Assembly: GCF_000194605.1 (NCBI RefSeq)
Contig: NC_015321.1
Location: 496,001 to 560,000 of the forward strand
Source: Fluviicola taffensis DSM 16823
GTDB lineage: Bacteria; Bacteroidota; Bacteroidia; Flavobacteriales_D; Crocinitomicaceae
DNA: 64,000 bases
Reading direction: 5' to 3'
Shown: positions 53,265 through 62,939 of the stretch, in pieces
Numbering within the stretch: position 1 is the first letter of the stretch
Layout: every line of letters begins with the position of its first letter
Notes under the pieces: model-generated
The model's input: only the letters and a program-made list of their open reading frames with translations
Databases searched by the model: none
What the model was told of the DNA's origin: nothing
Translations under genes and position numbers: made by a program

Positions 53265-53620
53265 CGTTTACACCATTTTTAAGGCAAAACAAAGATAATT
53301 CAATTGAATAAAGCATCATAGAAGTGGTGTTTTTTCTTTCGGAGGAATCCCTAAAAGGGTTTTTAAGTCATTTTAATTAGTGGGAATTATGTAAATAGTT
53401 CCAAAAAAATTGTAACTAGAACCAACCATAGATTTTTACCTTAGACATGAATATTTGAAAGGTGATACCCAGTGATTTTAGGTTCGTTTAAGTTTGAGGT
53501 AGGCGAAAGCCTTCTTTTATAAAAACAACTCCACTATAAATACTCCTCTTTCCATTATTGGTTGTTTTCACTATTCAATAAGTGAATCGTGAAATTTTAC
53601 TCATCATTAATAGATTGGTT
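53265..53620. other. intergenic region, no gene seen
   Basis: AT-rich sequence with no credible frame. A small hairpin (AGGC-GAAA-GCCT) at about 53501-53512, followed by T-rich sequence, is the only visible structure. The end may carry the promoter of the small membrane-protein gene. Confidence 0.4.
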
Positions 53621-53776
53621 ATGAAAGTAATAGTAAGCACTTTAGCAATTATTGTAGGAATGGGGTGGTCAGTTGCCTATTTTAGATTTGATGCAGGAGG
53701 TATTTATCATTTAACACTGGTTGTTGCATTAGTTGCACTTTTAACACAATGGCTACCTAGTAGAAAATTGAAATGA
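53621..53776 (+). CDS. small membrane protein, Lmo0937-like (DUF5670)
   Basis: The protein has 51 residues from the ATG at 53621; the longer frame is not family-like. Two membrane segments are separated by a glycine turn (AIIVGMGWSVAYFRFDAGGI, then HLTLVVALVALLTQWL), the pattern of Lmo0937-type proteins. These are often stress-induced. It sits among other stress-type genes (DUF2383, DUF4142), which fits, but the function is unknown. Confidence 0.72.
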   Translation: MKVIVSTLAIIVGMGWSVAYFRFDAGGIYHLTLVVALVALLTQWLPSRKLK

Positions 53777-53883
53777 AATTTGAACGTGGTTTCGATAGCG
53801 AATAAATCATTTTTTTAACCAACAATTGTCCCAAAAATGTTCTAAATTGGATTAGATAAAAGGAAAATTAAAACACCGAAGCA

Positions 53884-54264
53884 ATGATACAGAGAGAGAA
53901 ACTATTTTGCGGATTTTCAGCATTTGATACCGACGAAGCATACTTTTTTTATAAAAATGTACTTGGTTTGGAAATTGAAAAAGACGATATGTCAGTTCTG
54001 ACCATAACCATAAACGCTGGAATGAAAATCATTATATATCCGAAACAGAATCATGTGCCTGCAACATATACTATTTTGAATATTCCTGTTACTGATATTG
54101 ATGATGCAGTTGAAGAGTTAGCTAAAAAAGGAGTTTCATTTCTTAAATACGACATGGGATATATCAAAACGGATCCAAAAGGAATTGCACGTAACGCCAA
54201 TGGCCCTACCCTTGCTTGGTTTACCGACCCATCTGGAAATATCCTAGCTCTGATACAGGAATAA
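53884..54264 (+). CDS. VOC-family (glyoxalase/bleomycin-resistance fold) protein
   Basis: The protein has 126 residues, one VOC unit of the usual length with two beta-alpha-beta-beta-beta modules: FSAFDTDEAYFFYKNVLGLE, then IPVTDIDDAVEELAKKGVSF and the final TLAWFTDPSGNILALIQE with its metal-binding Glu near the end. It may act on a small hydrophobic or thiol-linked substrate; the reaction is unknown. It is monocistronic. Confidence 0.88.
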   Translation: MIQREKLFCGFSAFDTDEAYFFYKNVLGLEIEKDDMSVLTITINAGMKIIIYPKQNHVPATYTILNIPVTDIDDAVEELAKKGVSFLKYDMGYIKTDPKGIARNANGPTLAWFTDPSGNILALIQE

Positions 54265-54280
54265 ATGATTCCACTAACTA

Positions 54281-54317
54281 AAAAAATAAGAGCTATCCTT
54301 TTTGAGACAGCCCTTAT
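54281..54317 (-). terminator. terminator of the four-helix-bundle gene
   Basis: On the minus strand the stem ATAAGGGCT / AGCTCTTAT (54317-54286, one mismatch) is followed by six or more T. It lies about 40 bp after the stop at 54359. Confidence 0.65.
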
Positions 54318-54358
54318 CGAATAATGTTCTTAGAACAGGTAAAATATCTGGATTCTAT

Positions 54359-54820
54359 TTATGATATAATTGAATCGCGTAATTGCTTGATTTTATTATG
54401 ACCGGATTGAAGCTTTGCATGCTGATCTTTCACCAATGGCAGAAATTCTGTTCCGCTAAGAGCAGTTCCTTCAATTTCTCCCTCATACGTTTTTAGAGCA
54501 GCATCTTCACCAAATTCACAGGAATTCAATATTGCTTTTCGATCTTTACTTGTTACAGCTGCCTTCACATCCATCCAAGCACGGTAAATTTTACCTGAAA
54601 CAGTTGTTCCTTCAATAGGTGTTCCTCCCAATTTCACTACTTCCTGTACGAGTTCGCGTCTGCATTCCTGACTTGCTGTCATCAAGTCTGAGAAAACATT
54701 TTTCAGATCATGTTCTGTGGTTTCTGCTGAAGCAGTTAGATATCCCTGAATACGATCATTATTGATTTGAATAAGAGTATTTAAACTATCGATAGTCTCT
54801 TTTTGATTTGTTGTTTCCAT
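54359..54820 (-). CDS. PA2169-family four-helix-bundle protein (DUF2383)
   Basis: The protein has 153 residues and no signal peptide. It is a four-helix bundle with conserved Glu/His positions (LNTLIQINNDRIQGYLTASA; DVKAAVTSKDRKAILNSCEF; LPLVKDQHAKLQSGHNKIKQ), as in DUF2383 ferritin-like proteins. It is common in stress responses of Bacteroidota and Pseudomonas. It is adjacent to a DUF4142 gene of similar fold. Confidence 0.88.
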   Translation of the reverse strand: METTNQKETIDSLNTLIQINNDRIQGYLTASAETTEHDLKNVFSDLMTASQECRRELVQEVVKLGGTPIEGTTVSGKIYRAWMDVKAAVTSKDRKAILNSCEFGEDAALKTYEGEIEGTALSGTEFLPLVKDQHAKLQSGHNKIKQLRDSIIS

Positions 54821-54869
54821 GATTCCTTCTTTTAATTGTTTACTTTATGTTTGTTGAAACGAAACGATG

Positions 54870-54905
54870 AGAGACCAGCTCTCTCCTAGACTCTCATTGG
54901 TCTCT
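54870..54905. repeat. inverted repeat between the two stress genes
   Basis: AGAGACCA (54870-54877) pairs with TGGTCTCT (54898-54905), followed on the plus strand by a T-run. It lies upstream of the DUF2383 gene and downstream of the DUF4142 stop, so it may be a leader structure or a terminator. Confidence 0.5.
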
Positions 54906-54929
54906 TGTTTTTTTAAATCTACTTTGTAA

Positions 54930-55523
54930 TTACTTCATTTCTTTGCATTTCTGCTCACAAACCTCTGAATGTTCCAAATGAGTCTGTAATGCTGGAAGCA
55001 TAGACGAAGCCCAGATTCGGATATCTGCATCTTCTGCGTTGGATGATGCATTTTTAAACTTGCGAAGGGCACTTTTATGTCCTTTGACCATCATATTCGT
55101 ATATTCCTGGTCGAAATCTTTACCCGCTGCCTTTTCATTTAAATTATTCAAAGCATCCTGACCATCTTCTGTCAATACAGCAGGTATAGTAATTGACTTG
55201 CTCACTGCTAATTTTTTCAAATCTGCTAGAGCTGCCGAATGTTCTTTTACCATCATTTTGCCAAGAGTCTTGGTATCATCCAGTGTACCCTTTTGTTGAG
55301 CCAACTCTCCCAATTTGATTTCTTCCAAATTAATGGCTGCTGCTTCTACTAGAAAATCGGCATCTTTCTCTGATTTTCGGTCATCGAATCGCTCTTCGTT
55401 TTGATCTTCTGCAATCTCTTTCGGATCATCTGGACTACTACTACAAGCATGGGCAATGAATAGACTCGTACTTAAGAACCCTAAATAAAGTAAGCCTCTC
55501 TTTGTTGTTTTTACACTTTTCAT
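54930..55523 (-). CDS. DUF4142 lipoprotein
   Basis: The protein has 197 residues. The leader ends in a lipobox (FIAHACSSSPDD). The mature part is a ferritin-like helical bundle: ADFLVEAAAINLEEIKLGEL, then QKGTLDDTKTLGKMMVKEHS and VKGHKSALRKFKNASSNAED, which are DUF4142 signature helices with His and Glu. Such periplasmic proteins are linked to stress tolerance in Bacteroidota. It is transcribed in the same direction as the DUF2383 gene, 109 bp upstream. Confidence 0.9.
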   Translation of the reverse strand: MKSVKTTKRGLLYLGFLSTSLFIAHACSSSPDDPKEIAEDQNEERFDDRKSEKDADFLVEAAAINLEEIKLGELAQQKGTLDDTKTLGKMMVKEHSAALADLKKLAVSKSITIPAVLTEDGQDALNNLNEKAAGKDFDQEYTNMMVKGHKSALRKFKNASSNAEDADIRIWASSMLPALQTHLEHSEVCEQKCKEMK

Positions 55524-55921
55524 AATTGGTATTTTTTTATTATGGAACTTTTATTTAACTCATAAACAACATCCAATTTGTTGTTTATTGTGAAGTAAAA
55601 TTGGGGAGGTTTCCTAAAAAGCGTGTTACATCTTTCCCTGGAAAAGTTGCACTATTCACACTTTTTTCAATTACGAATGTCCAATTTTCACTATTCTTAA
55701 AGGGGTTTCCGAAGGTTTGATTATTGAAAGATATAATCCAGTAAGTAACCGTTTTTTAGCTTTTTTTATAATACAACCTCCGCTTACTTTTCTACTGATG
55801 CGAAGTTTTGTATTAAACAATTTTCGGACAAATCAATCACGCATGAATACTCTTTTCTTTGAAAATACATTCTTTAACAGACTACTTTTAATTACTTTAG
55901 AGTTTTCTCTAAAACCTTCAA

Positions 55922-56878
55922 ATGATCGAATTATACACCAAGAATGGCAAACTTCATAAACTGGAAAGTATCCAGAATATGACTGATGAGCAGATGGACT
56001 TTATTTCGATTCGGTTTTACGATTACAAAGAAGAAGATTTGAATTGGGTGAAATCAAATTTCAATATTGATTTATCGATTATGAATCATGTGGAGGACAT
56101 TGAAATCAGTTCGCATTTTCAGGAAAATGACTACCAATCTTCTTTTCATTTTTCCCTACCTCAATACAAACAGAAAAATTTAATGGTTGAAGAATCCTTA
56201 TTTGTCGTTCTTACGGAAGAGCGTGTTTTTGGATTCTTTAATTCCAGTTTAGGTGACTACTTTACCGATATTTACGGTCATAAATTCGATTCTCGAATGA
56301 ATACCCTCTACCAAGTAGAAGATCTATTTAAATTTCTAATCGAATTTTTATCAGACTACTATGCTGATATCACTGAAAACATTGCCAAACGAATTAAACA
56401 GCTTGCTTCACGTGTTCTGGTGAAAAAGGAATTCATGGAAGACGACCTTGACACCATTACTCAATTAAACTTCAACAACATACTCATCAAAGAATCGCTC
56501 AATGAATTTAGAAGAATATTAAGACTTCATAAAAAGGGCGTAAGAGAATCAAAATCAAGTGTGAAAGATAAAATCGATGAGGAGTTGAACGATCTTGCTG
56601 TTGTTTCGGATTACATTCAATTTAATTTCGATAGACTGGATGATCTCAAAGAAAACATCAGTAATAAAATCGAATTGGAGCAAAATAAGATCTTCAAGTT
56701 ACTTACGATGGTCACTTTTTGTATTTCAATGCCAACATTAATTGCTGGTATTTATGGAATGAATTTTCAAAATATGCCAGAATTAGCCACCAAATACGGA
56801 TATTTATTTGCTTTAATAGCAATGTTACTAAGTGTCGTTATTCCACTCGTTTATTTTAAACGCAAAAAATGGCTGTAA
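55922..56878 (+). CDS. CorA-family magnesium/divalent-cation channel
   Basis: The protein has 318 residues. A long cytoplasmic N-terminal domain (to about 250) is followed by two membrane helices with the signature GMNFQNMPE between them (Gly-Met-Asn) and a final KRKKWL. It forms a pentameric Mg2+ channel by family knowledge. It ends 7 bp before the convergent acyl-CoA dehydrogenase gene. Confidence 0.93.
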   Translation: MIELYTKNGKLHKLESIQNMTDEQMDFISIRFYDYKEEDLNWVKSNFNIDLSIMNHVEDIEISSHFQENDYQSSFHFSLPQYKQKNLMVEESLFVVLTEERVFGFFNSSLGDYFTDIYGHKFDSRMNTLYQVEDLFKFLIEFLSDYYADITENIAKRIKQLASRVLVKKEFMEDDLDTITQLNFNNILIKESLNEFRRILRLHKKGVRESKSSVKDKIDEELNDLAVVSDYIQFNFDRLDDLKENISNKIELEQNKIFKLLTMVTFCISMPTLIAGIYGMNFQNMPELATKYGYLFALIAMLLSVVIPLVYFKRKKWL

Positions 56879-56885
56879 CGAATTA

Positions 56886-58241
56886 CTACACAAATGCGCT
56901 GTAACCAGTAATCGCTCTTCCTACAATTAAGGTATTGATTTCTTTGGTTCCCTCGTAAGAATAAATCGCTTCTGCATCCGCAACAAAACGCGCCACATCG
57001 TACTCCAAAAGAATTCCGTTTCCCCCCATCACTTCGCGGGCTTTGCTTACAATGTCCCGTGTGCGAAGGCTACAAAAGACTTTTGCCAAAGAAGCATGCT
57101 CGTCTGTCAACTCATTTTGATCCTGCAATTCAGATAAACGCGCCACCATGGTTTGCATAGCCGTTAAGTTTGTCAGCATTTCCACCAAGTGATTTTGAAT
57201 CAACTGAAAAGAGGCAATTGGTTTGCCAAACTGTTTGCGTTCTCTGGTATATTTCAAGGCAGACTCATAAGCGCCTCGAGCACAACCTACCGCAAGCCAA
57301 GCCACTCCAGCACGAGTCATGCGTAAAACATTCGCTGTATCTTTAAAACTGTTGGCTTTTTGCAAACGATCGACTTCCTCTACCAGACAATCTGTTAAGG
57401 TGATGATGCCATTCTGAACAATACGCAAGGCCATTTTATCTTCCATCTTTTCTACAGCGAGTCCAGGAGTATCTTTTCGCACCAAAAATCCTTTCACTTG
57501 ATGGTCCTCTTCATCTTCGGCCCAAATAATGATTACATCCGCAAAAGTGGCATTACCAATCCATTTTTTTTGTCCGTTCAATGTCCAACTATTTCCAATA
57601 CGTTTTGCTTTCATCGTTAAACCACCAGCAACACCAGAACCTACTTCCGGTTCTGTTAAACCAAAGGCGCCTATTTTTCGCAAATTTTTCAATTCTGGAA
57701 GCCATTCTTGCTTTTGTTCCTCAGAGCCCAATAAGAAAATAGAGCCCATGACCAATCCGCTTTGTACACCAAAAAAAGTAGCGAAAGAAACGTCGACTCG
57801 AGCCATTTCCATTGCCAGAACGCCCTCCATCAAATAAGATCTAACAGGATTACTGTAGCCTTCATAAGCAATACCACAAATATCCAACTCTGCAACCTTC
57901 GGAATGATGTGATGTGGAAATTCACCTCTTCTCCAGTAATCATTTACTATGGGTTTAATTTCTGTTTCCATAAAAGCTCTGACCTTTAGCTGAAGCACTC
58001 TTTCTTCTGGATTAAGCGTATGGCTGATATTGTAAAAATCGCCATCAATTGCTGGAAGTTCTTTTTTAGGTTGATTACCACTAAGCATTTTCATCAGCCC
58101 AGACAATTGCTTGTCATCGAGCTTTCCAACACTATTCATCACTTCTGGAAGATCTACTTTTTTGGACAATGCAGAAAGTTGTTCCAAATCCACTTGTTTA
58201 AACAAACGATAGGCATTCTTGATATTTGAGAAAATAGACAT
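56886..58241 (-). CDS. acyl-CoA dehydrogenase (glutaryl-CoA dehydrogenase-like)
   Basis: The protein has 451 residues from the ATG at 58241; a TTG seven codons earlier gives a 458-residue form. About 60 residues of helical extension precede the catalytic domain. Motifs are FGLTEPEVGSGVAGGLTMKA (FAD region), GQKKWIGNATFADVIIIWAE, RERKQFGKPIASFQLIQNHL and the C-terminal MGGNGILLEYDVARFVADAE. It ends with YEGTKEINTLIVGRAITGYS, whose Glu is the expected catalytic base. It should oxidise an acyl-CoA, possibly glutaryl-CoA, in the cytosol. Confidence 0.92.
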   Translation of the reverse strand: MSIFSNIKNAYRLFKQVDLEQLSALSKKVDLPEVMNSVGKLDDKQLSGLMKMLSGNQPKKELPAIDGDFYNISHTLNPEERVLQLKVRAFMETEIKPIVNDYWRRGEFPHHIIPKVAELDICGIAYEGYSNPVRSYLMEGVLAMEMARVDVSFATFFGVQSGLVMGSIFLLGSEEQKQEWLPELKNLRKIGAFGLTEPEVGSGVAGGLTMKAKRIGNSWTLNGQKKWIGNATFADVIIIWAEDEEDHQVKGFLVRKDTPGLAVEKMEDKMALRIVQNGIITLTDCLVEEVDRLQKANSFKDTANVLRMTRAGVAWLAVGCARGAYESALKYTRERKQFGKPIASFQLIQNHLVEMLTNLTAMQTMVARLSELQDQNELTDEHASLAKVFCSLRTRDIVSKAREVMGGNGILLEYDVARFVADAEAIYSYEGTKEINTLIVGRAITGYSAFV

Positions 58242-58397
58242 ACTCGAAAGATTTTCATTCAAATTAGAACAAAAAGCCGTATCAAACTCTTAAAAGAACT
58301 TAAAAAAGGAAAATGAATTTCTGGACGCTCAATCCATTGTTTATCATTTTGACATACATTTTCAAACGATAGATTGACTTTTAACAAAAAAACAACC

Positions 58398-60146
58398 TTA
58401 TCCAATCTGGATACCTAATACCGTAATATCATCGATTTGTTCGAAATCAGCACCATTTCCATACTTCCATTTTTCCATCGTTGCATCCAAGATTTTCCCT
58501 TGTTCGGTCATTGGTTTATGGGAGTTTTCGGCAAGTAGGTTTTTGAAATTTCGGCTCATGAATTTTTTACCGCGTTCTCCACCAAATTGATCCGAATAAC
58601 CATCTGTAAACAAATAGAAAATATCTCCACGGTTAGCTATAATCTCATGGTTGGTGAATTCACGCATGTCTGGATAAATAGATATCGGACGCTTATCTGG
58701 CTTCAACTCTTCCAATTTATTGCTTTTCGCTGAAACAAGATACAAGGCATTATTTGCTCCTGACCAGTGACATTTATACGTTTTATTATTAATTAGAAGC
58801 AATGAAATATCCATTCCATCCATTTGCTCGCCTTGAATACCTTTTTGTTGAAGCGAATCGATGACTTTGTCGCGAAGTTCGTTCAAAATAATATCTGCGC
58901 GTGTAATTTCCTGTTGCTTCACAATCTCATTCAAAAGACTGATACACAACATACTCACAAATGCTCCAGGCACGCCATGTCCCGTACAATCTGCAACGGC
59001 AACTAACGTCCAGTCGCCCCGACGATCCACAAAGAAGAAATCCCCGCTGACAATATCTTTGGGTTTGTACATCACGAAAAACTCGCCAGGAATCGTTCCA
59101 CGAATCGTTTGCTCGTTTGGTAAAACCGCATTCTGAATGCGCAAAGCATAGCGAATACTATCTGTCAACTCGAACAGGATTTTTTCAATTTGATCTTTCT
59201 GTCCGCTAACAATTGCATGTTGCTCCGAAAGCTGTGTCATCGATTTTTTTCGATGTACTGAGCTGCGATACAAAACAAATGCGATTCCAAGAATGAGTAG
59301 TAAAACGAAGCATCCCATTGCCAAGATAACTCGCTGCATACCTAACTCTTTCAATTGTTGATTGATTTTTCCTTTCTGAGTTTCAATACGCTCTTTCTGA
59401 CTCAATAAAGTCTGTTCTTGAAGTGAAATAGCATGTGTTTGATCTTCGAGTTTTTGAGCTTGTTCTTCCAAAATTTCGCCTTGTTCGTCAAGCATTTTTA
59501 GCTTTTCCTTCAAAGTCATTTTTTGGTAATTGATCCGCGCCTTTTGAACTTCAATTGTTTGTTCTTTCTCCGCTACTTTTTCACGCTCTTTCTCTAGTTT
59601 TTCGGTCGATTCAGTGAGAAGTTCTTCCCATTGTACCGTTCCTTCCATGTATTCTTCGAATTGATTGGTGAGCTTCAATCCTGCTTTTTCCATATTAGCT
59701 TGATTGACCGTGAAATCATCTTTCTTCAAGCGACCATTAAAATTCACCATCGTGTAATCGTCATCTTTCGACGAATTGGTAATCAACAAGGTGTGATTTC
59801 CGGAGATGGCTTTACCAATTTTTTCAATTTTTTTATTGAACTTTTTATCGACACATAAAATCTGTGTAGAACTGATTGACTCTATGTTTTTGAAATAAAC
59901 AACATTTACCTTTTTACCTTTAAGGGCAATTCCTTCGTACTTTTTTCGAATAATGTTATAAAAAGAAGTATCGCTATCAAGTACACCTATTTGAAATGTC
60001 TGAAATGAAGCTTGATTCTCCCAAGTAGTATTCAGCATCACGATATAAATACTCGTCGCAACCGATTCATCGGAACGTGAAAACTGTGCATTTGCGACAA
60101 ATGACCATGAAAAGCACGACAAAAAGAGCGTTAAAACACCTTTCAT
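58398..60146 (-). CDS. YfiR-domain PP2C/SpoIIE-type phosphatase
   Basis: The protein has 582 residues from the ATG at 60146, chosen for its clean signal peptide (MKGVLTLFLSCFSWSFVANA); an ATG at 60185 is also possible. A YfiR-like periplasmic domain comes first (about 20-170), then a coiled coil of about 90 residues (LEKEREKVAEKEQTIEVQKA) and a membrane helix. The SpoIIE phosphatase domain (IVSGDFFFVDRRGDWTLVAV, then ADCTGHGVPGAFVSMLCISL) ends in DDITVLGIQIG. It should detect an envelope signal and dephosphorylate an anti-sigma antagonist-like partner; no such partner is encoded nearby. Confidence 0.9.
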   Translation of the reverse strand: MKGVLTLFLSCFSWSFVANAQFSRSDESVATSIYIVMLNTTWENQASFQTFQIGVLDSDTSFYNIIRKKYEGIALKGKKVNVVYFKNIESISSTQILCVDKKFNKKIEKIGKAISGNHTLLITNSSKDDDYTMVNFNGRLKKDDFTVNQANMEKAGLKLTNQFEEYMEGTVQWEELLTESTEKLEKEREKVAEKEQTIEVQKARINYQKMTLKEKLKMLDEQGEILEEQAQKLEDQTHAISLQEQTLLSQKERIETQKGKINQQLKELGMQRVILAMGCFVLLLILGIAFVLYRSSVHRKKSMTQLSEQHAIVSGQKDQIEKILFELTDSIRYALRIQNAVLPNEQTIRGTIPGEFFVMYKPKDIVSGDFFFVDRRGDWTLVAVADCTGHGVPGAFVSMLCISLLNEIVKQQEITRADIILNELRDKVIDSLQQKGIQGEQMDGMDISLLLINNKTYKCHWSGANNALYLVSAKSNKLEELKPDKRPISIYPDMREFTNHEIIANRGDIFYLFTDGYSDQFGGERGKKFMSRNFKNLLAENSHKPMTEQGKILDATMEKWKYGNGADFEQIDDITVLGIQIG

Positions 60147-60384
60147 TGTATGTGAGTAAAAGTTTGGATAGAATGTACTTTTCATGTCGACGCTCAAAAT
60201 AAGTTATTCGAACCTGTTTGTTTTCAGTTTAATATCTGCAAAGGTAGGGAATTTAGATTTTAGGAGATCAAGTTATTCTGACTTTTGAACTAGAATCTAA
60301 ATAATGTAGATTTAGATAACAGGTTTCATCCATTAAAAACAAATTCCCGCAAATCCAATTCTTGGATTTTCTTAACTTCGCAAG

Positions 60385-62484
60385 ATGAATCAATGGTTGC
60401 AAACTCACATCGAATTCTTAAAAGGAGTTGGTCCGCAAAGAGCCAAAGTACTGAGAGATGAAATTGGAATCGCGACCTATTATGACTTACTCTATCACTT
60501 CCCTTTCCGCTACATCGACCGGTCGAAATTTCATGCAATTAAAGACATTCCATTCATTGATGGGTATGTTCAACTGAAAGGAGAAATTATTTCTGTTTCA
60601 GAAACTGGAACGGGTCGTCAGAAACGATTGAATGTCAAATTTCAAGATGGAACAGGAATCATTGATTTGGTTTGGTTTCAGGGTTATAAATACATTTTAC
60701 CTAATTTAAAACTCAATACCACTTATATTGTTTTTGGAAAGGCAAAACCATACGTTAATACTTGGAATATCTCGCACCCAGAACTAAATCCGGCAACGGG
60801 AAGTGAAGACGATTTGGGATGGCAACCCGTTTATTCATCAACTGAAAAACTAAATGCTTTTGGATTGCATTCCAAAGGAATTCAAAAATTAATTGAACAT
60901 TTACTCGATTTAGCATCAAAAGTGTATTTCGAAGAAACAATTCCTGTGAAGTTCATTCAAGAGTTGAAATTATCCACCTTTCCGGTTGCTATTCGTGCTA
61001 TTCACATGCCTGCCGATGTTACCTTGGCTCAAAAAGCGCGTACTCGTTTCAAATTCGAAGAATTGCTCAACTTACAAATTGAGTTGCTTTTGCGCAAATC
61101 CATCAACATGCAAAAAAGCAGTGGACAAGTTGTTTCTGATGTGGGGCAAATATTCCACGACTTTTACGAAAATAACTTACCATTCCCCCTTACGAATGCA
61201 CAAAAAAAGGTTCTCAAGGAAATCCGAAGAGATATTGGTTCTGGCTTTCAAATGAATCGCTTGTTGCAAGGAGATGTTGGAAGTGGAAAAACAGTTGTGG
61301 CTCTGCTAACAATTCTCATGGGAATTGGTTCGGATTTACAAGGTGCTTTGATGGCTCCAACAGAAATTTTGGCAAATCAGCATTACGTCGGTCTTCAAGA
61401 ACTTTTAGAAGGAACTTCAGTTACAATTGAGATCCTTACGGGTTCAACGAAAAAAGCCAAACGCAGAGAAATTCATGAAAAACTTCTCAATGGAGAAATC
61501 AATATTCTGATCGGAACCCATGCTTTGTTGGAAGACATTGTTCAGTTCAAAAACTTGGGAATCGTTGTTATTGATGAACAGCATCGTTTTGGGGTAGAAC
61601 AACGCTCCAGACTTTGGAAAAAGAATACGTCACCTCCTCATATTTTAGTGATGACGGCAACACCGATTCCACGAACATTAGCCATGACGTATTATGGAGA
61701 CCTCGATGTTTCGGTTATTGACGAACTTCCTCCAGGAAGAAAACCCATTACAACAAAACATCATTTTGAAAAGGATCGTTCACTTGTTTTTGGATTTATT
61801 CGTAAAGAAATTGCACTTGGAAGACAAATTTACATCGTCTATCCACTCATTCAGGAATCTGAAACATTGGATTACAACAATTTAATGGATGGTTACGAAG
61901 CAATTAGTCGTGCTTTTCCATTGCCCGATTATCGGGTGAGTATCGTTCACGGAAAAATGAAACCTGAAGTGAAAGATTACGAAATGCAACAATTCGTAGA
62001 AGGCAAAACCCAAATCATGGTTGCTACAACGGTCATTGAAGTGGGGGTAAATGTTCCCAATGCATCTGTGATGGTTATTGAAAGCTCCGAACGATTCGGA
62101 TTGTCGCAATTACATCAGTTAAGAGGACGTGTTGGAAGAGGCGCCGAACAATCGTATTGTTTGTTAATGACTGGAAGCAAACTTTCAGCTGATACGAAAA
62201 AACGCATCCATACAATGGTTCGAACCAATGACGGATTTGAAATTTCAGAAGTCGATTTGGAATTGAGGGGTCCTGGGGATATAATGGGAACACAGCAAAG
62301 TGGCACTTTAGATCTTAAAATTGCAGACTTAGCAAAAGATGGTCCGCTTGTTGCTCTAGCACGAGAAAAAGCACGAGAGCTTTTAACTGAAGACCCACGA
62401 TTGGATAAACCAGAGCATTCTTTTTTGAGATTAGAAGCAATAAAAAGGTTGCAAGACAAACCAAATTGGGCAGAAATTTCGTAA
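60385..62484 (+). CDS. recG: ATP-dependent DNA helicase RecG
   Basis: The protein has 699 residues, the normal RecG length. The N-terminal wedge/OB domain (FLKGVGPQRAKVLRDEIGIA, then KLNVKFQDGTGIIDLVWFQG) is followed by helicase motifs: LLQGDVGSGKTVVALL (Walker A), VIDEQHRFGV (DEXH type) and VMTATPIPRTLAMTYYGDLD. The second helicase half includes LHQLRGRVGRGAEQSYCLLM. It regresses stalled forks and processes Holliday junctions. A tightly spaced TonB-like gene follows. Confidence 0.98.
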   Translation: MNQWLQTHIEFLKGVGPQRAKVLRDEIGIATYYDLLYHFPFRYIDRSKFHAIKDIPFIDGYVQLKGEIISVSETGTGRQKRLNVKFQDGTGIIDLVWFQGYKYILPNLKLNTTYIVFGKAKPYVNTWNISHPELNPATGSEDDLGWQPVYSSTEKLNAFGLHSKGIQKLIEHLLDLASKVYFEETIPVKFIQELKLSTFPVAIRAIHMPADVTLAQKARTRFKFEELLNLQIELLLRKSINMQKSSGQVVSDVGQIFHDFYENNLPFPLTNAQKKVLKEIRRDIGSGFQMNRLLQGDVGSGKTVVALLTILMGIGSDLQGALMAPTEILANQHYVGLQELLEGTSVTIEILTGSTKKAKRREIHEKLLNGEINILIGTHALLEDIVQFKNLGIVVIDEQHRFGVEQRSRLWKKNTSPPHILVMTATPIPRTLAMTYYGDLDVSVIDELPPGRKPITTKHHFEKDRSLVFGFIRKEIALGRQIYIVYPLIQESETLDYNNLMDGYEAISRAFPLPDYRVSIVHGKMKPEVKDYEMQQFVEGKTQIMVATTVIEVGVNVPNASVMVIESSERFGLSQLHQLRGRVGRGAEQSYCLLMTGSKLSADTKKRIHTMVRTNDGFEISEVDLELRGPGDIMGTQQSGTLDLKIADLAKDGPLVALAREKARELLTEDPRLDKPEHSFLRLEAIKRLQDKPNWAEIS

Positions 62485-62493
62485 ACTTGGACA

Positions 62494-62844
62494 ATGAAAA
62501 AATTATTTCTACTTGCACTAACATTTTTTAGTTACTCAAACGCAGATTCTCAGGTTCTTTCTGGAACACTCATTGATTCGGACCGCAAATTATTAACGAA
62601 AGATGCAAGTTTTGTATTCACAAACGCAATAGAAGGAGTAATCGTTGTTGAATTAGCGGTTAATCGAGAAGGAAAAGTAACTGCGACAAAAATCATTGGA
62701 GAACAATCAACAATTAAATCAACACCATCCAAGATTAAAGCTGAAAACAGTGCTAAAAAACTGACTTTTACTGCTGGAACTCGCTATGCCCCATTTGAAC
62801 ATGTGTTAGTGAAATATACCTACAAGAAAACGGCTACAAATTAA
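62494..62844 (+). CDS. short secreted TonB_C-like protein
   Basis: The protein has 116 residues with a signal peptide (MKKLFLLALTFFSYSNADSQ). The mature part is like a lone TonB C-terminal domain (VIVVELAVNREGKVTATKII, then SAKKLTFTAG, then HVLVKYTYKKT). It lacks the transmembrane anchor and proline-rich stalk of a working TonB, so it is probably a periplasmic adaptor of unknown role. It lies 9 bp after recG. Confidence 0.75.
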   Translation: MKKLFLLALTFFSYSNADSQVLSGTLIDSDRKLLTKDASFVFTNAIEGVIVVELAVNREGKVTATKIIGEQSTIKSTPSKIKAENSAKKLTFTAGTRYAPFEHVLVKYTYKKTATN

Positions 62845-62939
62845 TCAAAAAAAGCGCATTTCAAGATCTTCAATCCCTGGTAAATAAAGGGCTGTTCGCA
62901 ATATCGCGAACTTGCAACAAAATTGGATAATCTTGAAAC

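Noticed and set aside
55717-55959. 80-aa plus-strand frame before corA
   Set aside because: It overlaps the CorA start, has an unlikely composition and lies in the AT-rich leader.
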